Assembly: GCA_026770025.1 (NCBI GenBank)
Contig: JAMXDE010000022.1
Span: 434,001 to 498,000, forward strand
Origin: Craspedostauros australis
Taxonomy: Eukaryota; Bacillariophyta; Bacillariophyceae; Mastogloiales; Achnanthaceae
Direction: 5' to 3'
DNA: 64,000 bases
The first letter of the stretch is position 1; each line of letters starts with the position of its first letter. Under the pieces are notes generated by a model. The model was not told the DNA's origin. It made no database searches and saw only the letters and a list, made by a program, of their open reading frames with translations. The position numbers and the translations under genes are program-made. Positions 9,344-20,330 of the stretch are shown piece after piece.

Positions 9344-11162
9344 GATGATGATGTGTTTTGTGTCTTTTGCTTTGTGTTGTGTGAAGTTCAATTTTATGAG
9401 CTGGTTGGTTGCGAGATTAAATTGTGAGAGGATGGGGCGAGGTTGGTGCTTTGTTACGTTTCGACGACGTCATGTTGTGTTGCTCCATCTCTGCATCAAT
9501 CCGCTTTGCTTCGTGTTGCATCATGTCTTCGTGGCCTCGATTCATCCACAGTGAGTGTTGGGGAGCAAACATGGGAATGTGTCAGCTGTGCTGGAGCTTG
9601 TCGTGTTGGCTTCTCGCAAGATAGCGTGCATACAGAGTTTGATGTTGTGGGATTATTCCAGTGACTGACAACCTTAAGGCACGGGAATTTCCCGATCGTG
9701 TCAGGAGCGAATCTTCGATCACGGAGGATTGATCACGGAGACATCCACGAATCGAAGATATCACTGCGCGCCACATTTTTCAACAATGCCCATCGTGTGG
9801 GAGCCCAAAACTCGAAAACACAAAAACACGGAAAACGCATCCGAATCAACCGTGGATCCGGATGACAAGTACCAACCCTACCGAATACGATATCGGAGTA
9901 CAATCGCAATGCAAGACCAAGATCAGAATAACACAGGACAGTGCGAGAGATACAGACAGAAGGTCGAGGATGTTTCAGAGCCGAAACAAGGCACATCACG
10001 ACCGAAACAAACAGAATGTCGACGATGCTCATGGCCGATAACACGGCGCATCGCGACCGAATCAAACCGCATGTCGATGATGCTCATGGCGGATAACGCG
10101 GCGCATCACGACGAATGCAAAATGAATGAAGATGAAGATCACGGTCGTTCAGACGAGAGATGCTGCTGACCCTGCAAATTGCAATCAGTCCAGAACAACA
10201 TCTCATCCTCATCTCATAATTCGTGAGTTCAATCAAACTCACCAACCAACAGTCAAACCAACTAATCGACAACTACATTAACAATTACCTCCAAACCAGA
10301 GCCCACGATCTCACCACTGCCTACGCCGGTCTAATCAGTGCTGACATTTCGACACAATATCACAGATGTCTGATCTATTGAAACGTAGCGATGTGTGATG
10401 AGGTATGAAGTTGTTCTAATGATGGATTATGACCAAAGTCTGTGTTTGCTTTGGACGACCTCTTTTGTTGTTTGTTTTCTTTGCTGGTCTATTGGATACG
10501 GTTTCCGACTCGTTTGACCGCACTGCTGCTGCCGTGGCTCCGATAATTCACACAAAGCAAAAGATCCAAAATTCTGTCATGATTTCTGTTTTCTGGATTC
10601 GTTTTTAGTCACGAGACATTGGTGCGATCGAGTCACGGTTATCCTCGCTTCGCCTTTTGTAGTCGATTCAGTCGATCTTCTCCTCTCTTGTGAGAAGTTC
10701 GGAAGGGAACCGACATGATTGGCACAACAGATGACATGGAGCGAACTTCCGTGTTTGGCACACATTTGACACCAACATCTGTCGTGCCTTTCTCCTTCGT
10801 CGTTGATGGGCGACGACCACCATCGCGAGTCTCGTCGCGGAGAAGAGGGTGTTTGCTTCAAGCCGGCTCAACAATCTCTGCTCCAGAGAGAATCCTTCTC
10901 CACTCTTTCGCTGTTTGCATTCTCATGAATGGCACACCTCTTGTGTTCGAAGCGGCGGCACATTCAGACACACTGCCACGTATTATACTCCTCTATTGGG
11001 TCAGACTCTTCATGTGCCTGCTTCCCTCATTCATTCGGTCATCCATCCATCCATTCATCCATTGCAATAGTGCAGCACTGTGTCGGTGAAGCATCCCAAG
11101 TCACTCGATCCGTCATCTCAGCTGCAACCGCAACAGCTTGTACAGACACTGTCCGTCCATCC
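9344..11162. other. Right end of unit 1 and junction with unit 2
   Basis: Homology to unit 2 (25337-25640) continues to about 9650 and then stops, which marks the right end of the duplicated unit. From about 9660 to the aspartoacylase start I see no supported gene. There is a partial tandem duplication at about 10010-10112 (GATGCTCATGGC twice, about 60 bp apart). Confidence 0.45.
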
Positions 11163-12497
11163 ATGCAGCTCGGCTCAAGTCCAGGAATGACATCCCCTCC
11201 TTCATCTCCTTCATCTCCCTCAAGTGCCTCCATTCCAATTCGCAGCAGCGCCCGCCGCAGCACACGTATTCACTCCCACATCCACAACTTCATTTGCATG
11301 CCAATGCTTATGATGACCTTGCTCACAGCAGCAATGATGCCTCGGTGCGCGGCCTCACTTCTTCGCAACGTCGTTGTGGTGGGTGGCACGCACGGCAATG
11401 AGTACACGGGTGTGTGGGTCGTCAAGGCCATGGCCGCCGCGGCTTCCATCAACAGCAACAACCTCAGCCACAGCAAGCATCTCAGCAACCTCGTCAGCCT
11501 CGACCGCGGCAGCCTCAAGGACAACTACCCCTCGCTCAACATCGCCGTGCTGCTGGCAAACCCGGAAGCGCACAAGGCCAACAGACGCTTTGTGGAGACC
11601 GATCTCAATCGCCAGTTTGCGTCGGACGTCTGGAAGGATGCTGCCACAACGGTCGAATCCAAACGCGCCAAACAACTCAGCGACCTGCTGGGCCCCAAGT
11701 TCCTCGCCGACGGCGTCACGCTCAACGAGGATCCCGCCACGGACGTCGTCGTCGATCTGCACACCACGACGACCAACATGGGCGTCACGGTCATCGTGGC
11801 GCAGGGCGACACCGTCATGACGCAGGCGGCGGCGTACGTCATGCAGCATTTCGACGATGTGCGCTGTTTGATGCACACGCATCCCAACCGTTCCGTGCGG
11901 CCCAACCTCTCCTCGACGGGCAGGCACGGTTTCACCATCGAGGTGGGGCCCGTGCCGCAGGGCGTCATACGGCACGATATGGTCGAAAAGACGGAGGGCG
12001 TGCTGTACTGCCTGCTATCCTACCTCGAACAGCGCAACCGCGACGCCGACAGCGTCCTGCAGCAGCTCAAGCGACATTACGGTGGCATCGTCGTGCCGTG
12101 CTTCCGATCGGCGGCGGCGCAAAGAGAAGGCGAGATGAGCGGCAAGATTGTGTGGCCCACGGATGACGACGACAATCCGAACTTTCCCCAATGGATGATT
12201 CACAAGAACATCCAGGACCGCGATTTCGCGCACGTCCACACGGGTGATCCCATCTTCATCGACATGGAGGGCAACGTCATCACGTACAACGGATCGCATG
12301 GATCGCCGGTGCAGCTCATGTTCATCAATGAAGGTGGCTACTATTACAAGAGTTCCGGCACCGGCATTGGCGTCGCTGTGCAGGCCGAGTACGATCTCGT
12401 GACGGGCATGCTGATGGATGCTGCATCGGCGCACGGGGCAACGATGGGAGACTTGGCGACGGCTGGTGCGACGGCGAGATCGATGCGGGAGCTGTAG
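11163..12497 (+). CDS. Aspartoacylase-like zinc amidohydrolase (copy 2, complete)
   Basis: This encodes 444 residues from the chosen ATG. Family landmarks are visible: GGTHGNE supplies two zinc ligands (about His77 and Glu80), ETDLNRQF is the substrate-binding DLNR motif, DLHTTTTNMG supplies the third zinc ligand (about His200), and IEVGPVPQG carries the catalytic glutamate (about Glu260). Such enzymes release carboxylate from N-acyl amino acids, classically acetate from N-acetylaspartate. The substrate cannot be read from sequence. The catalytic domain begins near residue 70. An ATG at 11298 (MPMLMMTLLTAA, possibly a signal sequence) is a strong alternative, and the frame is also open to an ATG at 10929. 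The low-complexity Ser/His leader makes the longer starts doubtful. The 3' end is convergent with the ATPase, as in unit 1. Confidence 0.85.
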   Translation: MQLGSSPGMTSPPSSPSSPSSASIPIRSSARRSTRIHSHIHNFICMPMLMMTLLTAAMMPRCAASLLRNVVVVGGTHGNEYTGVWVVKAMAAAASINSNNLSHSKHLSNLVSLDRGSLKDNYPSLNIAVLLANPEAHKANRRFVETDLNRQFASDVWKDAATTVESKRAKQLSDLLGPKFLADGVTLNEDPATDVVVDLHTTTTNMGVTVIVAQGDTVMTQAAAYVMQHFDDVRCLMHTHPNRSVRPNLSSTGRHGFTIEVGPVPQGVIRHDMVEKTEGVLYCLLSYLEQRNRDADSVLQQLKRHYGGIVVPCFRSAAAQREGEMSGKIVWPTDDDDNPNFPQWMIHKNIQDRDFAHVHTGDPIFIDMEGNVITYNGSHGSPVQLMFINEGGYYYKSSGTGIGVAVQAEYDLVTGMLMDAASAHGATMGDLATAGATARSMREL

Positions 12498-12823
12498 TAT
12501 GATATGGCAATACGTATGCTTGCTCTCTCTCTCTCGAACGAAAGAATCGTGAATCGCCGTGTGCGATGTTACATTCATTAATGCGATTATAAGAGAATAT
12601 TGCACACTTAATCACAAAAGTCCAGAAGACTGTCCGTGGTACTCTGTCTTCGTTTACTTGCACACTTGCGGCAGCGGAGGCATTGACCATTCATCTTTCC
12701 GTGCCCCGTGAGGGTACCAACGCCACTTTGCATCATCATCATTATCTCCGAATGCAATACATATTCCATTCTATGATTGCGCTCTCTATTGGTTTGTCGG
12801 CATGCAATTGCAACCCTCTCTCT
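12498..12823. other. Convergent 3' intergenic space, copy 2
   Basis: Homologous to 295-644 with a much shorter TC run. No gene seen. Confidence 0.6.
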
Positions 12824-14290
12824 CTAGCCCGACAAGTCTGTCAGTACGGACACGTCGTCATCGTTGTGGATGGCGTTGCTTTGATGCTCGTCCTCTTTCA
12901 CCCCGTCGCTCTGTTCGCTGGAGATATGCGACAAGCCAGCGCCTTCTTGTTCATGCATGCTGCCTTTCATGGAAGTCTGCGTCCACTTCGTGTCGTGGTC
13001 GTTCGTGCTGTGACCAGCGATGGATTTCGGTGCGGCGCTTCCCGTCATCAATGTTCCAGCGGTTACCTTGTTGTGATGATGGCCCGTGAGATCCACCACT
13101 CTATTATCGTTGGCATCCTGTAACTGCATGCTGCCATCCAACGTCAGATACTCCGATCGGCGCTCCTGGATGTCCTTCACCTTGATGGAGCAGCCCCATT
13201 CGTTGTAGTATGCGACGGCACGCGTCATGTACTTGCAGATCGATTCCTGCAGCAATCTCTTCACACTGCGGTCGGTTGCGCTCAAATGTTTGCTGCGCGG
13301 AAGCCTCTTCATCGTTCGGATCAGGTCTTCGGCTGCATTTTCGCATGCGACGGCGCAGTAGTGCACCAGGGAGACCTTCTCTGCCACCATGATGGCTGTG
13401 TCGTACGCCTTCTCGGACCGGTAGATGTTGGCGAGGCTTGGCTTGACGCCGTTCACCGCGAGCCGCTTGGCCTTGAGCAGCTGCAAGATGCTGGTCGCGT
13501 TGCTTCCTTTCTTCGTCACGAACGTCCTGACAAGTCCAATCTGACGCTTCAGCTCTTTCTTGTGCTTCGCTTTGCCCGTGGATTTGTACAAGGCGAATGC
13601 TGAAAGTCCTTGCACGAGCATGGTCGTGGATTCGGAACCGAAGGTTGTGGCGTTGCCCGGGAGCTGACGATACAGTGCGATCATGCGTTGTGCAAGCTCG
13701 TACTTCCGGAACAGAAACGCCAGCAAAGGCAGGCCCGAGTAGGTGGTGATCAGTCGGTGCACTTCGTTGCGAATCACAGCCTTGTCGTTGGCGTCGCGCT
13801 CCAGCTTGCGTTCGATGTCGCTCCAGTCGATTGGATCGAGACCAGCGAGGTACCTTGTCATCATCAGCACGGCGATCGTCGTTTCATTGTTGAATGTCAC
13901 GTTGTAGACCTTGTGCTGCTGAATTGTGTGCTCAAGAGCCGCAACCAGCTGCCGGAGCTTGTAGCCAATGTAGAATGCCAAGACGTTGCGGAACCGGAGA
14001 TTGGTCAACCCCAGCTCAAAGTCGCCAGACTCCATCCCGAAAGCGTAGCCTTTGTCCAAGGTCTTGATGCACATGGGAAATGACTCGCTGAATGGAAAGA
14101 TCCAGCCCGCCGTGATGGAGTACACCGTACTGGATTGCTGCTGAACTCTCATCAGCAGCTTCTGTGCGATACCTGCGCACCGCAGCACCAGCGCGCGATC
14201 GTCACCGGAGATATCGAAGATGACGCCCAGCACTGCGAAAGCCGAGGCGGATTTCTTCCCGATTCCGTATTGGATCGTCATGCGGATCTG
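12824..14290 (-). pseudogene. STAND-like ATPase copy 2, C-terminal part cut off by transposon
   Basis: This matches the last 489 residues of the intact copy (645-4916), from RMTI to the shared end DVSVLTDLSG, with few substitutions. It contains only helical-repeat sequence. It is separated from its 5' part (20328-23138) by the transposon at 14291-20327. The frame runs on into the transposon to 14386 without a plausible start of its own, so this half is probably not expressed as a working protein. No internal stop is present, so the disruption looks recent. Confidence 0.85.
14288..14290. other. Target-site duplication, left (CTG)
   Basis: CTG flanks the left inverted repeat and is repeated at 20328-20330. 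The uninterrupted copy 1 site reads ACCTGCCTC. A 3-bp duplication is typical of PIF/Harbinger elements. Confidence 0.75.
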
Positions 14291-14313
14291 GGAGTTGTCG
14301 GAAAAGGAGAAAA
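14291..14313 (+). repeat. Left terminal inverted repeat of Harbinger element
   Basis: 23 bp starting GGAGTTGTCGGAAAAGGAG. It pairs with 20305-20327 with one mismatch. A second TGTCGGA lies just inside (about 14326). Confidence 0.9.
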
Positions 14314-14675
14314 GCTTACTTTTTATGTCGGAATTGGCAAGACTAGGTACTTGATTAGACATAAATATGTGATGTGCACCCATCATGGTACTTTGTTTGT
14401 TCCTACTACTATTGAGTACTTAGTTAGTGCTCTCCTTTGTGTTTCTGTTTCTGTTGTTTTCGTTGTTTTTTGGTGTTTGTTTTGGTTTTGTTCGTGCTGT
14501 TGTCGTTATTCTGTGTGATCTACTCTGGGGAGTAGCGCTCTCTGTCTGTGATGTCTGCCTGCTTTGCTGGTTCTCGTGTGATGTTCCTGTTGTTGACGCA
14601 TTCACGCTGATGCGGTGTTGTTGTTGTTGTTGTTGACGCATCCAGGCTGATGCGGTGTACTGCGTTGCGCTGCAC

Positions 14676-16802
14676 TTAGGCGTTCACAGTGTGCCCTGTT
14701 GCATCGGCAGACACAACACTGCCATTCACTCCATCAGGCATTCCTGCTGCAGCTCCGCCTGATACCTCATCCACTTTCAGGCGGAGCACATCATCACGAC
14801 GTGGGGCGTCCTCGCCATTGCGGGGGCGCACTGATCCTGTCAGAGGTGTCATCTCCATCTCGACAGTGGGGATGGAGCTCCCAGCACTGCTGGATTGAGA
14901 AGAGCTCCAGACTGGGTCGGGAACGCCACCACCAGGCAACCCGCTGGAGCTGTGGGCAGCCAGGGATGCGTTGGTGTGAGCTTGACGGAGCTGCGCCTCA
15001 AGCTCAGCCAACCGGGCCTGCGCATGCTGCTCGCGAGCATGAGCTTCGTTGCGCATGGCCTCGAACTGGGCCCGAGCTTCATGCTCAATTCGGGCCTTGG
15101 CCTGAGCATCCAGCTGGGAGCGCTCTTTTGCCGCACGCAAGAGAGCCTCGCATTCGGCCCGTTCCTTGCGAGCTAACTCTTGCGCTCGAGCAACTTGGGC
15201 CGCGGCCTCGCGCTCCATCTGCTGGCGGATCGCAGCAGTCTGCGCAGCAGTCTGGGCAGCATTCTGGGTGGCTGCTGCAGGGCTGGCAAACCTGCCACCA
15301 GGATTTGGAATCGGAGATTCGAACGGAGCAGGATGATGGTTGCCGCTGGCGCCGCCTGGCTGGGCTGGGGAAGGATGGCCAAAGGGGTGGGAGCTGAATC
15401 CTTGCGCGGTCGGGATGGCAGGCGCAGGCATGGTGGGATTGAAGGAGTACACCATCCCATCCAAGCCTCGGACGCCACGACGACCAGCCGTCCCGAACTG
15501 CTGCTGATTGAAGCTCTCTTGGAAAAAGCAGAAAGTCACCAGCGTGGTGGTTCCGAGGTAGTTCTCCACGATCTCGAAGTTGGGCTCCTCGAGGTCCTTG
15601 GTCTTGACGTTGCGGAAGAGACTGTCGATCTTCCTTGGGAGGCTGAACTGGCAGCTGACAACGAGCTCGCCTGCATCATCGGTGACCTTCCGGGCGAGGT
15701 CCTGGAAATAATTCTTAGCTGCCGCAAGGCTTGTAGAAAAACCCTTATCATAACCATAGACTCCGTAGATGCACTCTGCTGTGAAGTACATCTTTGGCAC
15801 TTTGTAGGTCAGCTTCAGTGTCCATCCTTCATCCTCCGTAGACAGCGCCACAGAATCCGGATCCACCTTTGCATCCAGGACCACGAACATGTGAATCCCC
15901 TCCCTGTAGCGCCCTGTTCCGTTTGCAGCTGTCAATGGATCAAAAGCACGTTCAGTGAATGATCCGAGCTTGACCATGTCCAGTGCAGGGCTCATGGCGC
16001 GATCTGCACTGCGGATTCCCATCTTGTTCATGGCATCCACGATGGTCTTGTCGTTGGGTGTGGCGTCGCGCTTGGGGGCAGGAGGAGGTGTTGGTTTGCT
16101 CACGTCTCGGACAGGGGGTCCACGAGGGCCTTGAACTCCACGACGAGGCATAATGAATGGTGGGGTAGCTTGAGAGAGATCGTCGTCAACGAATCCTGGG
16201 TCGAGCTCCAAGCTGTCTGAAGATACAGCAGAACCAAGACGATCAGAATGAACAGAAGGAAGGTAACTTTCGTCGTCGTCCGAAGAAGAACCGCGAGCAA
16301 GATCAGCAGCAGGAGGGTGATTGGCATTGGTGTTGTTGACAGCGCCTTGTGCTGGTCGGTAGTTGAGATTGATCCCGCGTTCTTGACGCAACTCTGCGAG
16401 GCGTTCTGTGGAATCCAGACCGCACCTCTTGCGAAAATCAGATCCAAATCCTGTGCACAGCGAAGCAAATCAGAGCTGTGTGAGAAGAGATTTGGTCCAC
16501 GAGCATGTCAGGACAGTCGGCGATCACAATAATAGTCACAACAGGCAACATCACAAAACGGACGCACCTTTTCCACTCTCAAGGAACTTCAGCAGACGGG
16601 CCCAACAATTGAGAAAATTCTTCTTCGTGTTCTTCTGGCTGTAGAGACTGTGCCACTCAACGTGCGACTCCCAGAAGTTCGAGAAGCCTTCCTTGGTTGG
16701 TTGGAAGCGAGGGGGATTGGAGATGAAACCTTTGATGATGTATGCAGCGTGATCTCCTGCGGGTGACCACCTTTGAGCTCGAGCAACTTGGATTTGTGCC
16801 AT
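14676..16802 (-). CDS. Transposon accessory protein: SANT/Myb-like head, coiled-coil tail
   Basis: Two exons, 16568-16802 and 14676-16450, with a 117-bp intron (GTGCGT donor, GCACAG acceptor, phase 1), give 669 residues. The first 80 residues (RWSPAGDHAAYIIKG, WESHVEW, NCWARLLKFLESG) look like the short tryptophan-rich DNA-binding domains of the Myb/SANT type found in the second gene of Harbinger elements. An acidic linker and a Pro-rich stretch follow. The central block (about 250-400) has alternating hydrophobic strands and could be a beta-sandwich. Then comes a Gly/Pro linker and a strongly charged Ala/Glu/Arg coiled coil (about 485-575). In known Harbinger elements the Myb-like protein brings the transposase to the nucleus and to the element ends. 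Here that role is inferred from position. The domain call on the head is moderate. Confidence 0.7.
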
Positions 16803-17878
16803 CTTGGAGGTAAGCTGAATTGTGGGATTGTGATGGACACCCCTGCTACAGCAGATACTGCGAGTGCAACGCTTCAAACAACTCGACCAATGCTGGGAGA
16901 TGGTATCATCGATCGATCAATCAGCTGTCTATTCAATTCAAGCACGCAGGTAGGAGCAACGCAGCCAGACTACGGCAAGCATCCAGGCTGTCACATCCGT
17001 CATTGCCTGTTTCAATCAGCAGTATTGCACAGATGAAGAGGATCGTGGTGCGTACATGAGGGCATGAGGTGCCATCATCCTGTTTGGTTCGGAATGCAAC
17101 TTCCTCGTGGGTCGAATTTGCTTTTTGTGGGAGCTCAGTTGGATTTGGTGAGCATACTCAGCTTCATGTGCTTTGGACGGCTCGCTTGGAACGATGTCTT
17201 CAAATCTGTATATTGACCCTCCGACAAGAAATTCTTAGGAACCGACGGTATTCGTTTTTGGGGGGACAAGTACCTGGTTTTCGCCGACAAGTCTCATGTG
17301 TGCTTTCCTACGCAACAGTCAGTAGTAGCTCACGTAGAAATCAAAAGATAGAATTTGTGGTTCGCCATTTCTACTCCGACGAGTCAAAAGTTCTAGTCCG
17401 ACGGTTACAAAAACGTTACTTTCCTTGCCTATTTAGTATCTGTCGGATGGAAATCGTGTACTTGTCGGATGCGGATTGCGTACTTGTCGGACGCCTTTTT
17501 GAAATGGTGTGGAGTAGAGTACTCGACTCTACTTGTCATTGGCTTGTGTCGAAGCCAGTCCCACCAAACAGCATGTTGACCCTGTCGCAGGACAGCTCAT
17601 CGCAGAGGTGCGCTTTGGCCGATCGGCCTGTTCTTCGATTTGCGTTGCCACATGCAACGGAAGCAGACACACGAACCAAGGGTGCTTCACAACGACGATC
17701 CAAGCCGAGCACCAACATCTCTTGCTCCTCTCTCCTGTGTTGAGTTCAGACGAAGGAAGAACACCATCCAACCCTTCCAAAGGTGATCTCTTGGTGGCGG
17801 ACATCATCAACTGGGGTACTCCAGTCACCACAGAACCATGCTCTTTGGTCTTCGCATCACCATCATCGCACAGCCAAA
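16803..17878. promoter_or_regulatory. Divergent intergenic region of the transposon with TGTCGGA motif cluster
   Basis: This space lies between the divergent accessory and transposase genes, so it probably holds both promoters. From about 17219 to 17492 the motif TGTCGGA, or its complement TCCGACA/CCGACAAG, recurs at least six times in both directions. The same heptamer is present in both terminal repeats (GTTGTCGGA), which suggests protein-binding sites. Confidence 0.45.
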
Positions 17879-19124
17879 ATGAATCAACGACTACGAAAAC
17901 AACGTGATGCTCTGTGTCCAACGATTCAAATGCAGAGGGGTGCGAATGGTTCCATGCCAGTGGGTGCACCTACTGGTGAGAGCCAGCAACCATGGGCAAA
18001 AGAAGGCAGATGAAGCAGACAGCCCCATCATCGGACACAGAATCTCCAGTTGGCCGATTCTACATGATTTGGAGAGGCAGGGACAGCCACTTCTTCAGCT
18101 CCAACTTCTTCCTTCGATCCAATCCCCCAACTGATGTTGAATGGCGCCTACGCTCATCGGTACTCCATCGGCAGCGTGCAAGACTTTCTTGATCTTGCAC
18201 GCTACATCCTTCTCACCCCTGGCCAGTGCATCACCAATCTACGATGCCGATCAAGTGCATTCGGGGAGGACTTTACCGTTGCATTTGGGATTTCGCCTCA
18301 TCTCTGCTCTGTGCTGTGGGCACTTGCAGCACGTCGTGGGGACCTGAAGCCAAAGCATCTCCTTTGGGCCCTGTACTACATGCGGCACTACCCATCCGTG
18401 CGCATGGCATGCGTCTTCCTTCGGACCACAGACAAGACTCTCAAGCTCCATATCTGGTCAGCAATCAAGGCTGTAGCAGATTTGAAAAATGATGTGGTAA
18501 GTCCAAGGGGAATGCATTTCACTCACAATTGCTTCAGCAACAAACAAGCTCACATCTTTTGCACTGCTTGTCTCTCTTCGACGTCGCCATGAAAAGATCC
18601 TGTGGGAGAACCGATACTCTGGGGATTTGAACAGATCGTGCCTGGTCACGGTTGATGGCACTGATTTCAAGATCAACGAGCCAACCCCATTCGATCGCAA
18701 GTGGTATTCGCACAAGTTCCGATCGGCTGGAATCAGATATGAGATCGCTGTGTCGATCCAAAAGGGAGATATCGTATGGATGAATGGTCCATTTGCTTGT
18801 GGGCGGCACCCAGACCTCAAGATCTTCCGCTCTTTGCTGAAACAGTACTTGGATGATGGTGAGATGGTGGAGGCTGATCGTGGATACCGCGGTGATGAAG
18901 CTGTCCGGACATCCGATGATTTTGTTACAGAAGCAGAGAAGCAAGCAAAAAGCCAAGCTCGTGCTCGCCATGAGACTGTGAATGGCCGCTTCAAGAATTG
19001 GAAGATCCTGGAGCATCGTTTCCGCCATGACCTGATGTTGCACAAGCATGTGATGAAAGCAATTGTCACTATAACCCAGCTTCAAATCGAACATGGCAAC
19101 TCTCTATTCCAAGTACAATACTAG
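17879..19124 (+). CDS. PIF/Harbinger transposase (DDE_Tnp_4 family)
   Basis: Proposed exons are 17879-17975, 18099-18496 and 18597-19124, giving 340 residues. The second intron (100 bp, GTAAGT donor) is required because stops lie between the two open frames. The first intron (GTGAGA donor, TTCTTCAG acceptor) joins frames in phase but is less certain. Motifs: VDGTDFKINEP with the first catalytic Asp (about D185), EADRGYRG with the second (about D259), and ARHETVNGRFKNW with the Glu (about E291). The block before them (LDLARYILLTPGQ, LLWALYYMRHYPSVR) matches the usual N-terminal region of such transposases in stramenopiles. The enzyme would cut and rejoin the element ends in the nucleus. All three catalytic residues are present and the frame has no stops, so it may be active. 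Confidence 0.85.
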
Positions 19125-20304
19125 ATTATACAAGTTTCAACAATACTGAGGGATTCGTGGTCTGGAACGCATCTTGCAACAGCAACCAGGAGAGTGAATC
19201 GCGTCGAATCCGGCAAATAGAAGAGCACTGCACCACCACTCATATACTATAATTGCATTAGATCCATTCTCAACTATTCTATTGACCAGATACACCACAC
19301 CTTGTCCTAAACTGTGAGACGATGCAGCAATTCTGGGATGGATAGGACGTCAACGAGCATGTAAGCGCAGCACGATGAGAAAGTACTGCACTACTCTGCG
19401 TGCGCAAAATTGTGTGAGCTCTTCAGACAGTCAACTCGAGAACAAAGCGCAGCGAAGGAGACCCAATCGAGGAACACCTTTCGCTTGAGTGTGTACAACA
19501 ATGCTTCGTATTCAACGATACGAGACTCAACAACGCGACCATGGAGGTACGATCTCTCTCTCTCTCTCCAGAGGGAGTATGCTGCGGTGTGCGTGCGCGG
19601 TCTGCACATGTTGCAACAAAATGTAGCGTGTTGGCGCGTGATCAGCTCTGATATCATTGCATGGGACAAGGATTCATACTCTATCAACATCGATTGGGCT
19701 GCTACTCCTTGAGTCTGCTGCTATCAATGTTGCACAAAGATGGATGAGAGTGACACCCAGTGCATAGTGATGTGGAGAGTGACGATTGGTGGTTGGTCAT
19801 CAGGCCACCTCGCATTGTGGTGATTTTTTGCCGTGCGATACTGCTGGTGGATTCCTTGCGCTCTACCCTGCAGGCAACTCTCACTGATGGGAATCAAACG
19901 CATCACATCGTCAAGAAGGTAAATGGCGTGGGGTCAGGAACGATACTCGATCGTCCCTGGTGGGCTTTTGATGAGTTCAATATAACAGTAGTACAAGCCA
20001 ACAAACCAGAAGACAAGGACTTGTTCTGCCAACCAAGAAGACGGTGCTTTTTCCGGACCACCGCAGCAAAGTGTGACGAGAATGAGCAACACCAAAACAA
20101 TGCCGCAGCGAGGAAATCCCATCTCCACACCCGCAACAATGCGGGACTCAGAAATGATCGTTTGCTCTCGTGAACCAACTCGGCATTCTTGTAGTAGTCG
20201 TATGAGTCGAACATCTCGAATCGAGTGCGCTCCATCACGTGTGGCGAACTGGCAACTGGCAGTTTCTTGTCATTTGCGAACAGACTCCGACACAAAAAAC
20301 GTGA
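19125..20304. other. Right non-coding arm of the transposon
   Basis: About 1.2 kb between the transposase stop and the right inverted repeat. A short TC run lies at about 19552-19569. A minus-strand frame (19903-20352) crosses the element end and has no support. I see nothing else. Confidence 0.5.
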
Positions 20305-20327
20305 TTTTCTCTTTTTCCGACAACTCC
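20305..20327 (-). repeat. Right terminal inverted repeat of Harbinger element
   Basis: Reads CCGACAACTCC at its outer end. It is the reverse complement of 14291-14313 with one mismatch. Another TCCGACA lies about 15 bp inside. Confidence 0.9.
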
Positions 20328-20330
20328 CTG
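20328..20330. other. Target-site duplication, right (CTG)
   Basis: Second copy of the CTG at 14288-14290. It directly precedes CCTCAGCG of the ATPase reading frame. Confidence 0.75.

Larger units (their letters stand above)
14291..20327. mobile_element. PIF/Harbinger-type DNA transposon, 6037 bp, apparently intact
   Basis: The element is bounded by 23-bp inverted repeats (one mismatch) that start GGAGTTGTCGGAAAA, and by a CTG duplication. It carries two divergent genes: an accessory protein (14676-16802, -) and a DDE transposase (17879-19124, +). Both models are open from end to end with clean GT-AG introns, so it may be autonomous. It sits in the coding sequence of ATPase copy 2. Removing it together with one CTG restores the frame seen in copy 1. 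A tandem repeat of about 45 bp lies near the left end (14592-14660). Confidence 0.9.
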
